Source: Caldilineaceae bacterium bin34 (lineage in GTDB: Bacteria > Chloroflexota > Anaerolineae > Caldilineales > Caldilineaceae). From it: a stretch of 64,000 bases of DNA. The stretch is taken from positions 1 through 64,000 of the forward strand of contig MPMO01000015.1 in the NCBI GenBank assembly GCA_002238555.1, in the 5' to 3' direction. Each line of letters starts with the position of its first letter. Within the stretch, counting starts at the first letter, position 1. A program made the translations under genes and the position numbers. Under the pieces are notes generated by a model that saw nothing but the letters and a program-made list of their open reading frames with translations, searched no databases and was not told where the DNA came from. Shown in pieces: positions 56,824-64,000 of this stretch.

Positions 56824-58305
56824 TTACCGGCCATGCACTGTCAGCAGAGCCTGTACAAGAACCTGATCCTGGTCGGGAAGAACCGTACGCAGGTCAAGCA
56901 CCAGTTGTCCTTGCCGAATGACGGTCACCACCGGCGGCTCCCCGGCTCGCAGGGCCGCGGACCACAGATCGGGACGCTCAACGCGCACGGCAATCCCGGC
57001 ACCGGGAATGGGGGTACCGGGCATGCTGCCGCCGCCGGCAGCCCCGTCCAGATCCACGGGGGCCGCCGGCAACCCGTGGTCCGACAGTGTGCGGCACAGG
57101 GCCGCGGCCCTGGTTTTGAGCTCGGCCGCGGACTTGGACGCCATGGCCAACGCAGGAATCGCCGCCGTGGCCTCGCCCCGAACATACGGCTCCAAGGTGG
57201 CGCCCAAGGCGGCCAGAATCAGCTTGTCGACCCGAAGCACACGCAGAAGGGGATGGCGCAGCAAAGGGGCCACGGCGTCGGCGGTACCCACAACCGCTCC
57301 GGCCTGAGGCCCACCCAGCAGTTTGTCACCACTGAAGGCAACCAGATCCGCCCCGGCCGACACGCTGTCGGCCACTGTGTGCTCCGCTTCCAGGCAACCA
57401 CCGACCGGCAACAGGAGACCACTTCCCAAGTCGTGGACCACCAAGGGTCTTGCGGCGCCCCGTACGGTGTCCCGTACGGCGTGGACCACGTCGGCAAGTG
57501 CCGGTTGCTCCGTGTATCCGACTTGATGGAAGTTGCTGGCGTGGACCACCAGCACCGCGGCGGTCCGGTCGCTCAGGGCCTCCAGATAGTCGGACACGTA
57601 GGTACGGTTGGTGGTACCTACTTCCCGCAGGTGTGCCCCGCTCTGCTCCAGGATGTCGGGGATGCGGAATCCACCGCCGACTTCCACCATCTGACCGCGG
57701 CTGATCACCACTTCGCGGCCACGGCAATGCGCTGCCAGAATCAACAACAAGGCCGCCGCATTGTTGTTGACCACCACCGCATCTGCGGCGCCGGTCAGGT
57801 AGGCCAGCACCCTCCGGCAGTGACGGTAGCGATCGGAACGCGCGCCGGTCGCGAGATCGAACTCCAGGTTGCTGTAACCCAGACCCACCCGGTGCAGGGC
57901 GGACAACGCGCCATGACTGAGCGGAGCCCTGCCTAGATTGGTGTGCAGAATCACCCCGGTGGCGTTCACCACCGGCATCAGCGTGGGAGTCAGGTTGGCT
58001 TGCACCCATTCCGCGAGCCGGTCGGCCAGGCCGGCCGCATCCGGAACCGGTTCGCCCCGCTCCAGGGTGTCCATGCGGGCCGTTGCCAACACTTTCCGGG
58101 CACCCGCCGCCACGGCGCCCCGGCCGCCCCCCCCCGGCCCCGGTCCCCCCCGCTCCGGGGTGCCCATGCGGGCCGTTGCCACCCCTTTCCGGGCACCGGC
58201 CGCCACGGCGGCCTGGCCGTATTCGTTCGCCAAACCGGCCGCCGCCTCGGTATCCAGCAACCGATGCAGAGCCGGCAGGCGTCTCAGTTCCCGGGCCATG
58301 TTCAT
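56824..58305 (-). CDS. selA: L-seryl-tRNA(Sec) selenium transferase
   Basis: A 493-aa PLP enzyme that turns Ser-tRNA(Sec) into selenocysteinyl-tRNA. Motifs include NATGVILHTNLGRAPLS, GTTNRTYVSDY, and the PLP-Lys segment VAFSGDKLLGGPQAG. Near the N-terminus there is an in-frame insert: about 23 residues (VAAGARK...TARM...ERG) occur twice, 31 codons apart (DNA 58058-58150 and 58151-58243). The ATG at 58305 gives the expected start MNMARELRRLPALHRLL; the TTG at 58338 is less likely. No selB, selD or selC was found in the window. Confidence 0.9.
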   Translation of the reverse strand: MNMARELRRLPALHRLLDTEAAAGLANEYGQAAVAAGARKGVATARMGTPERGGPGPGGGGRGAVAAGARKVLATARMDTLERGEPVPDAAGLADRLAEWVQANLTPTLMPVVNATGVILHTNLGRAPLSHGALSALHRVGLGYSNLEFDLATGARSDRYRHCRRVLAYLTGAADAVVVNNNAAALLLILAAHCRGREVVISRGQMVEVGGGFRIPDILEQSGAHLREVGTTNRTYVSDYLEALSDRTAAVLVVHASNFHQVGYTEQPALADVVHAVRDTVRGAARPLVVHDLGSGLLLPVGGCLEAEHTVADSVSAGADLVAFSGDKLLGGPQAGAVVGTADAVAPLLRHPLLRVLRVDKLILAALGATLEPYVRGEATAAIPALAMASKSAAELKTRAAALCRTLSDHGLPAAPVDLDGAAGGGSMPGTPIPGAGIAVRVERPDLWSAALRAGEPPVVTVIRQGQLVLDLRTVLPDQDQVLVQALLTVHGR

Positions 58306-58635
58306 GCCATGCGGTGACCGTTGGTACCGGTCCGCCAACCAGCGCGGGTGAAGCGTCGGGAATCCATCCCAAACCCGAGAGCATCAATTTCGTGCAGACG
58401 GTTCCGGTGTGCGATGACAGAACCTCTCCCCCTCAAACAGGATGGCCCGGAGAAGTCGCAGTACTTGTTGATGGTCCCCGTGCCTGCTACCTGCGAGAGG
58501 CAGCGACCGGTGCGGCCTGCATGCATGTTCCGACCGGCAACCTTTGAACTGGGAGTCCGGGGCCTTTGCCCCCTGCACTGGTCAACGGCGTCCAGTCCCA
58601 GAGGCCAACTCCATCCCGGACAGATGGCAACGCTG
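58306..58635. other. Intergenic region between selA and tRNA-Val
   Basis: About 330 bp with no supported gene. I looked for selC (tRNA-Sec) on both strands. A TTCAAA occurs but lacks a complementary anticodon stem or long variable arm. The region presumably carries the selA promoter. Confidence 0.4.
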
Positions 58636-58709
58636 TGGGCGGAGAGGGACTCGAACCCCCGACCTCTTCGGTGTAAACGAAATGCTCTAACCAGCTGAGC
58701 TACCCGCCC
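58636..58709 (-). tRNA. tRNA-Val (anticodon UAC)
   Basis: A complete 74-nt cloverleaf on the minus strand. The acceptor stem GGGCGGG pairs with TCCGCCC (one G-U) before discriminator A. The D-arm is GCTC...GAGC, the anticodon arm TTTCG-TTTACAC-CGAAG with anticodon TAC, and the T-arm GGGGG-TTCGAGT-CCCTC. CCA is not encoded. Confidence 0.95.
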
Positions 58710-58930
58710 CGATCCCCGTCCGACACTTGCGTTGAATCGGAAAGGGAGTATAGCAACATTATGGCAACGCGAACCGGAGCAGGGCTGACAGCCGTGGCAA
58801 ACTCGCCCCTGCATCGGGCAGATGCGGAGGAAGCAAGTCCTTGGGACCGGATCCCGGCCACCCTCCGGCGGACCGCAGACACCGACTCCGGTACATGGCC
58901 TGGGGCAACCCAAACGCAAGCCCGGCCGTA

Positions 58931-60979
58931 TCAGTGCCCTTCGCGTCCAAAGAGCCCGCGCCATGGTTCGACACGGGTGGCGGGGGCAAAGTCGTGAGCC
59001 TGGTCGCGCCAGTGCGCCACCACTTTCTTCAAGTCGTCCTCGTCAACCCAACTGCCCTGCACACGCTGCTGCCGGCTGCGTCCCTGGTTTTGGAAGATCA
59101 TGTCGCCCTTGCCCATCAGGGTTTCCGCCCCGGGCCCGTCCAGCACCACGCGGCTGTCCGTACTGCTCGACACCGCGAAGGCCACGCGCGCCGGGAAATT
59201 GGCCTTGATGCTGCCGGTCACAACGTCAACGCTTGGCCGCTGGGTCGCGAGGACGATGTGGATGCCCGTGGCCCGGCTCTTTTGTGCAAGCCTGCAGATT
59301 CTCTGCTCGATCGTGTCGTCGCCAATCAACATGAGGTCGGCCAGTTCGTCAATTACCAGCACAATGTAGGGCAGGGCTCCGACACTGCGTCTTTCCTTCG
59401 CCAAGCGGTTGTAGGCCGCGATGTCGCGGGTGGCCACGCGCCTGAATTCCGCGTAGCGGCTTTCCATTTCCATGATCAGCCAGAGCAGCATCGTGGGCAC
59501 TTCGGCCGGAGAGGTCGCCACCTTGCCGATCAGGTGGGGAAGACCGCTGAACTGTGTCAGCTCGATCTGCTTCGGGTCCACCAGCATCAGGTTCAAGGTG
59601 TCCGGCCCATGTTGCATCAACAAGGACACCAGCAACGCGTTCATGAACGTGGACTTGCCCGTCCCGGTGGCGCCACAAACCAGCATGTGGGGAGCAGCCA
59701 CCAGGTCGGTCACGACTTCGGCCCCCGAGGTGTCCTGCCCCATGGCGATGTGCAAACCCTGGGCGCCGCCTTCAAATGACGGACTTTCCAGGACATCCCG
59801 CAACGCGACCACCAGCCGCTGCTGGTTGGGGACCTCGATGCCGATGAAGTTCCTGCCCGGCACCGGAGCCTGAAAACGGAGACTCTCCGCCTCCAGCCCC
59901 ATCTTCATGTCTTCCCTCAGTGCCAGCACGTCCTTGACCCTGACCGGCCGGTAACCGTCTCCCCGCCGCACCTGCAGCGGTTTCACCCCGAAGCGCGTCA
60001 CGGCCGGACCCGAATCGATGCTGGTTACCTCCACCGGTTGCCCGTAGTCGCTATACAGGTTTTCGATCCGGTTGGCGTACTGCTGGACCGCCACCTCCAG
60101 TTCGGGATTCAACGCCCTGCTCAGCAAGTCCAGCGGCGGCAGGATGCGTTGCCGCCCGGCGTCCGCCTCAGCCACCGTCGCAGTGTGTTGGTCCTCCAGG
60201 ATTCGTTCGGCCTGTTCGCGTCCGGAATCTCCGCGTTTCCGGTCCACCGGGAGGCTCGCCTTGGACGTTGCCGGCGCCGGCCCGGTGCCCGCCACCGGTC
60301 CCCGGGGGGCGGCAGCCCGAACCGGTGCCGGGTCCATCTCCTCGTGCCCACTCTCCTCCGCTTCCTGAACCGGAGGATCCGACGCGGCAGACGCGGTGGT
60401 TGGATCGATTGGCGCGGCCGGGACCTCGCCGATGCGCAGGACATGCATCAGACGTGCCATGATCCAGATTGGGACCGACATCAGCGGCGAATGCCTGACA
60501 AACAGGTACAGCCCCAGCAACGATGTCACCCACACGATCATGCCGGCTGCGGGTCGGCCCACCCGTTCCATCAGCATGTTGCCGAACGCCCTGCCAATGG
60601 CCCCGCCATGGCTGCCGTCCAGCGCGAAGGCCCAGTCGACACCCGGTTGTTGCCAAATGAACGTGCCGGCCATCTGCGCGAGAAGCGCCAGCATCACACC
60701 AATCATGGCCTGAAGACGCCAATTGGGCAGGCGGTCGTCGTACAACAGGAGAATGCCGGACCCGATGCAGGCTGCGCCGACGAGGGGCCCCAGCCAGCCT
60801 GTGACTACGGTCAGCACGGGCACTCCGTTGGACAGGACCAAATTGGCAAACGCGGCCACGCCGAAGGAAAGAATGCCCAGGCCGAAAACCTCCTCCGGTA
60901 TCAATCTTCTGACTTCAAGTCGGGACGTACGGGCCTGGGCCTGCGATCTGGACGCCACGGGGTGTATCCTGCCGAACAA
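58931..60979 (-). CDS. ftsK: DNA translocase FtsK/SpoIIIE
   Basis: A 682-aa chromosome-segregation motor at the division septum. Four N-terminal TM helices (about 30-180) are followed by a Pro/Ala/Glu linker and the motor domain: FtsK alpha part (TRFGVKPLQVRRGDGY), Walker A VCGATGTGKSTFMNAL, Walker B PYIVLVIDELADLML, and GIHIVLATQRPSVDVVTG. The protein ends soon after GKGDMIFQNQGRSRQQRVQGSWV. It therefore lacks the C-terminal winged-helix gamma domain that reads KOPS/SRS signals and contacts XerD. The first available start is a TTG at 60979. Confidence 0.93.
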   Translation of the reverse strand: MFGRIHPVASRSQAQARTSRLEVRRLIPEEVFGLGILSFGVAAFANLVLSNGVPVLTVVTGWLGPLVGAACIGSGILLLYDDRLPNWRLQAMIGVMLALLAQMAGTFIWQQPGVDWAFALDGSHGGAIGRAFGNMLMERVGRPAAGMIVWVTSLLGLYLFVRHSPLMSVPIWIMARLMHVLRIGEVPAAPIDPTTASAASDPPVQEAEESGHEEMDPAPVRAAAPRGPVAGTGPAPATSKASLPVDRKRGDSGREQAERILEDQHTATVAEADAGRQRILPPLDLLSRALNPELEVAVQQYANRIENLYSDYGQPVEVTSIDSGPAVTRFGVKPLQVRRGDGYRPVRVKDVLALREDMKMGLEAESLRFQAPVPGRNFIGIEVPNQQRLVVALRDVLESPSFEGGAQGLHIAMGQDTSGAEVVTDLVAAPHMLVCGATGTGKSTFMNALLVSLLMQHGPDTLNLMLVDPKQIELTQFSGLPHLIGKVATSPAEVPTMLLWLIMEMESRYAEFRRVATRDIAAYNRLAKERRSVGALPYIVLVIDELADLMLIGDDTIEQRICRLAQKSRATGIHIVLATQRPSVDVVTGSIKANFPARVAFAVSSSTDSRVVLDGPGAETLMGKGDMIFQNQGRSRQQRVQGSWVDEDDLKKVVAHWRDQAHDFAPATRVEPWRGLFGREGH

Positions 60980-61073
60980 TGCAACAAAGGGGACCGGGCC
61001 GCATCAACGCGGTCCGAAACCGGACGCAATGCGGATCCCCCCTAGACATTAAGACGACGGACGCACCGATTCG

Positions 61074-63050
61074 TTATGCCCCAATCCGGTTTTGCCCTTC
61101 CGTTTCGACCTCCTTGTCCAGTTCGGACTGCTCCATTTCCTGAATGATTCCGGCCACCTGTCGAATGGCAATCCGCTGCTTGCGATACAGATCGCTTTCG
61201 CTCATGGCCAGCTTGCCGGCAATGTCGCGCACCTTGCGCCCCTGAATGAACCGCATATCCAGAATTCGGTACAGCAGCGAGTCCAGGTGCCCCAGTTCCG
61301 TACCTTCGTCCGGCCGCATCCGCTCGATGGCATCGCCCATGACCAGGCGCAGGGCCTGCTGGGCATTGCCGTTGGTCCGCTCCAGGTAGGTGCCGACCAC
61401 CTTGAGTTTCATCAGGGGACTGCCACTCAGGCGCGGTCCGCCCCACAAGTCCCTGAGCGCGTCGCGCACCCATGCCGGGAATTCGGGGTTCAGAATCTCG
61501 GTCTCGGTCCACAAGGGGGATGTCCGGCCGGCCGCTTCGATTGGATGGGGGAGTTGGGATCTCAGATGCTGGATGCGATCGATCTCCGACATGATGGGCT
61601 GGAGGCCGGCGATGACGTTGGCCTGGATGCGGTGGTCCGTCAAGGCCTCGGCCATCTGGGAGCGCATCGATGCAAACACACGGGCGGGGGCTGCCGCCAA
61701 CGGCAGCGGACCCTGTTCGGCAGCCACGCCAATCACACCCAGGAGGATGGTCTCCCGCCGCGGCCCCGCATCCCCGCGCAGCGGCCACATGCGGAAATCC
61801 ACTCCCGATACCGCGAAGGCCTCGTGGCGACCCTGCTCGTGGACCAGCGCCGTCCTGAGCACGTCCCGCCAAGCCGCTGTCGGCATCACCCGTTCCGGAT
61901 CCATCTTGGTGCCGACAACCGCTTCCACAACCAGACTGTCGGCAGCCAGCGAGGCCACGAATCCCCGCCCGGCACCCAGGTATTCGCAGGCCGCAGTCAA
62001 ATGGTTCTCCAGGAATTCCCTGACATCGCTGTGTGTCAGGAGGCGCCGCTCCAGTTCCCGGTACAGTGAAATTTCGCGGATATCGTCCCGATAGATCACA
62101 TAGTCCATCAACCGCTTCGTGGCCGATACGGCTAGTTGTCCAACCACGATCACAGCGGTGACCACATAGAAGAGAATCAGATCGCGCGGGATCCCGAGCA
62201 GCAATTCCACCCGCGGGACCACTTGAATCGCGATGATGACGCAAATGGCAATCGCCGGCCCCCGAATGAGGTACCGCATCAGCCGGTACCGGACCACCCG
62301 ATCCGGCAGGTGCACGCCGTAGAACGCAACCGACATCACCATCAGGGTCAGCAGCAGCGAAACGGTGCCATTGACCAGCAGCGAAACCGTGTAAACCAGA
62401 ACGGTGAATCCTCCCAGTTGCGGGCCCAGGAGCAGCAGGAACGGAAAACACCCCAGGACCGGACCCGCGAAACCCAACAGCAGAATGTGGACGCGCTGGC
62501 GGCTGCGCAGGGTCAGGCTGCGGCCCCGGGTTAGAAGGAGATCGCGCACCGAGAGGGCCAAGGCAAGGGCAAACATGCCGGCGAACAGCCAGAAAAGGGG
62601 ACCTGGCGCGAGGAAATGGAACGCTTCGGAGGCAGCCGCATCGCGTACGACCAGATCCCCAAACTGGGTCAGCGCCACCAGCCCCAGGCAGATCCCCATC
62701 AATACCCAACCGGCCCACGCGCGCGCGGGGGAGTGCAGGTTCGTGGCCTGCAACACGCCGGCCGCAAACCGGTAGTAGACGGCCGGCAGAACCCCGATCC
62801 CCACCCATTGCAGACGAAGCCAGAACTCGGCACTGTCCAGGTCCGTGACCCGGTGCAGGGCCACGTCAACGGCGTAGACCACAAGGACGCTCAGGGACAG
62901 ATAGGCATACCGGCGAGCGACCGCGGAGCGGAAATTGAAATACAGGGCATAGACACCCAAGGCAAAGGCCAGGATGGCCACCACCGAGGTCGACGCCAGG
63001 AACAATGCCCGCAAAACATCCAGGAGCGTGATGCCGAACAAGGGTTCCAT
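61074..63050 (-). CDS. Membrane-embedded regulator: 7-8 TM sensor, GAF-like domain and C-terminal HTH
   Basis: A 658-aa protein. Residues 1 to about 310 contain eight or so TM helices similar to the N-terminal sensor of 7TMR histidine kinases. Next is a GAF-like domain (about 330-480; LLTHSDVREFLENHLTAAC, GRGFVASLAADSLVVEAVVG). The C-terminal 150 residues contain a sigma/LuxR-type HTH (ILDMRFIQGRKVRDIAGKLA...DLYRKQRIAIRQV). No kinase HisKA/HATPase motifs are present, so it appears to be a one-component transcription factor tied to the membrane rather than a two-component sensor. The next gene upstream ends 6 nt before its start, indicating an operon. Confidence 0.7.
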   Translation of the reverse strand: MEPLFGITLLDVLRALFLASTSVVAILAFALGVYALYFNFRSAVARRYAYLSLSVLVVYAVDVALHRVTDLDSAEFWLRLQWVGIGVLPAVYYRFAAGVLQATNLHSPARAWAGWVLMGICLGLVALTQFGDLVVRDAAASEAFHFLAPGPLFWLFAGMFALALALSVRDLLLTRGRSLTLRSRQRVHILLLGFAGPVLGCFPFLLLLGPQLGGFTVLVYTVSLLVNGTVSLLLTLMVMSVAFYGVHLPDRVVRYRLMRYLIRGPAIAICVIIAIQVVPRVELLLGIPRDLILFYVVTAVIVVGQLAVSATKRLMDYVIYRDDIREISLYRELERRLLTHSDVREFLENHLTAACEYLGAGRGFVASLAADSLVVEAVVGTKMDPERVMPTAAWRDVLRTALVHEQGRHEAFAVSGVDFRMWPLRGDAGPRRETILLGVIGVAAEQGPLPLAAAPARVFASMRSQMAEALTDHRIQANVIAGLQPIMSEIDRIQHLRSQLPHPIEAAGRTSPLWTETEILNPEFPAWVRDALRDLWGGPRLSGSPLMKLKVVGTYLERTNGNAQQALRLVMGDAIERMRPDEGTELGHLDSLLYRILDMRFIQGRKVRDIAGKLAMSESDLYRKQRIAIRQVAGIIQEMEQSELDKEVETEGQNRIGA

Positions 63051-63056
63051 GCCGGT

Positions 63057-63866
63057 TCAGCGGGCCCACTCCCGTTCTTCACGCGCGATTATCCAGTCGT
63101 CGCCAACACGCGTGAAATGCAACCGAAAGCCGGCTCCGGTCAAGAGAGAGCGGTAAATCCTGATTTTGAGTGTGGCCTGATTGAGGCTGGTAAAGGAAAT
63201 CGGATCGAGCTCCACCATCGGCCCGTCCGCCAGGCGCGGCCGGTGTTCGGGTCTGAGCCAATGGATGCGCCCGGCGAATCCCAGTTCGCCAGGTTGTTCA
63301 TCGCCGTCGGTGAACACCAGCAGTTGCGCCGGTGCCTGGTTGTCGCCGGGCGGAAGCCATCGGCGCTGTCCCAGCTTGTGGATCAGCGCCGTTCTGCGAA
63401 TACGGAGGCTGGCAGCCTCCGATCGATCGGCACAGCGGTAGTAGTTGACCAGGGCCTGGACCGGCGCAAAGGCATGCTGAGCACTCATCAGGCGCAGCAG
63501 TTCTTCCCGCACGGGAGTCCACTGGCCCAGCCAAAACGCGTCCTCGACCTGATCACCGTACTCAAGCAGTTCCTCCACCCGTTCGCTGCCCAGCCGCTGC
63601 AGGATGGCGACGGGCGGAAGGGAGGCCGGGCGCCGCTTGAGCCGTGCAAGCAAACCGGCCGGCTCCGCCTCCGCCTCGTGCCGCACCCCATTCACATTGG
63701 CAATCCGCAGTCTCATCCAGACCGCCAGCAGCAAGGCCCCGAGCGCGAATCCCAGCATGGTCCAGGCCACCGGATCCATCGCGTTCACCAGAGCCGCCGG
63801 CGGCGGCAGCGAATCGCCGTCGAAGCCGCGGCGCAACTGATCTAGGAGTTCCTGAAGTCTCTCCAT
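63057..63866 (-). CDS. Uncharacterised single-TM protein
   Basis: Not recognised. A 269-aa protein with one TM helix near residues 30-50 (MDPVAWTMLGFALGALLLAVW) and a cytoplasmic, Arg/Leu-rich helical region (SERVEELLEYGDQVEDAFWLGQW). The C-terminal 90 residues look like an NTF2/cystatin-type beta domain (LKIRIYRSLLTGAGFRLHFTRVGDDWIIAR). The ATG at 63866 begins MERLQELLDQL. It is 6 nt from the membrane regulator, so the two are probably functionally linked. Confidence 0.65.
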   Translation of the reverse strand: MERLQELLDQLRRGFDGDSLPPPAALVNAMDPVAWTMLGFALGALLLAVWMRLRIANVNGVRHEAEAEPAGLLARLKRRPASLPPVAILQRLGSERVEELLEYGDQVEDAFWLGQWTPVREELLRLMSAQHAFAPVQALVNYYRCADRSEAASLRIRRTALIHKLGQRRWLPPGDNQAPAQLLVFTDGDEQPGELGFAGRIHWLRPEHRPRLADGPMVELDPISFTSLNQATLKIRIYRSLLTGAGFRLHFTRVGDDWIIAREEREWAR

Positions 63867-64000
63867 GTCTAACCACCAGCCGGTGAAATCGGCCTGGACT
63901 CGGCCGCCCTGGCACAAGACTCCCGCGGGTCAGCAGGCAACTGCACTTCCACCGGACCGCGCCGGTCGTCGCGGCGTTGCGCCAGAGAGCTTCAGACCTT
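63867..64000. other. Right edge, no gene assigned
   Basis: The last 134 bp has short open stretches in more than one minus-strand frame. One ends at a TAG (complement of CTA at 63869-63871) and could be the tail of an upstream gene, but too little is visible to decide. Confidence 0.3.

Noticed and set aside
58381..58620. Possible tRNA-Sec (selC) next to selA because of a TTCAAA loop
   Set aside because: No complementary anticodon stem, extended acceptor stem or long variable arm could be drawn on either strand.
63867..64000. Possible C-terminal end of another gene at the right edge
   Set aside because: Too short to choose between frames.

Overview
The window is high-GC, gene-dense bacterial DNA. 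The mix of genes points to Chloroflexota (an Anaerolineae/Caldilineae-like lineage). Supporting signs are an archaeal-type isopentenyl phosphate kinase, a paired canonical and degenerate ADP-glucose pyrophosphorylase, an orphan acidic SBP_bac_5 lipoprotein, YhaO/YhaN-type repair proteins, a CHAT protease and a LexA of the Gram-positive/Chloroflexi type. This placement is inferred from protein families, not from a marker-gene tree.

Layout. 1-253 is the start of a TnpB gene cut by the window edge. 0.4-6.1 kb (minus strand) carries a zinc metalloprotease lipoprotein, a multi-TM protein fused to an NHL propeller, and a TolB-like propeller. 6.1-9.1 kb has xseA, a methyltransferase and a DHFR/RibD-like reductase. 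9.6-12.6 kb has a solute-binding lipoprotein and a hydroxypyruvate-isomerase-like protein. 13.0-20.95 kb (plus strand) has a YhaO (SbcD/Mre11-like) nuclease, a 1,309-aa YhaN-like SMC/AAA ATPase and a CHAT caspase-like protease. A DapA-family gene converges on the last of these. 22.2-25.2 kb has lexA and an O-antigen-ligase-like membrane protein.

The accessory core is 25.2-39.1 kb. An ISAs1-type transposase relic is followed by a CRISPR array of 49 repeats and 48 spacers (25694-29234) and a minus-strand operon read as csb1(cas7)-csb2(cas5/6)-cas3-csb3-like-cas4-cas1-cas2. This is a type I-G (formerly I-U) system with the Cas3 HD domain at the C-terminus. Beyond csb1 lie a decayed DDE insertion sequence and an IS110-family relic. 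A perfect 33-bp direct repeat (21943-21975 and 37657-37689) brackets lexA, the ligase gene, the array and the cas operon. The array has duplicated spacer blocks, and a broken piece of the repeat lies in the leader.

39.2-64 kb is mainly housekeeping: gnd with a TlpA/ResA-like thioredoxin; a GlgC/GlgD-like pair for glycogen; a pair of uncharacterised genes; threonine synthase, TrmB and two glycosyltransferase-type membrane/polyprenyl genes, the second frameshifted by a 32-bp tandem duplication; a FecR-domain protein; a HEAT-repeat protein; a zinc-ribbon protein with RseP; isopentenyl phosphate kinase with SelA; tRNA-Val(UAC); FtsK without its gamma domain; and a membrane-embedded regulator with a C-terminal HTH.

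How they work together: the seven cas genes overlap by a few bases or are only 3 nt apart and form one transcription unit feeding the adjacent array. YhaO and YhaN overlap as ATGA and should form one complex. glgC and the glgD-like gene are 14 nt apart and should encode a two-subunit enzyme. selA and the isopentenyl kinase gene are 3 nt apart.
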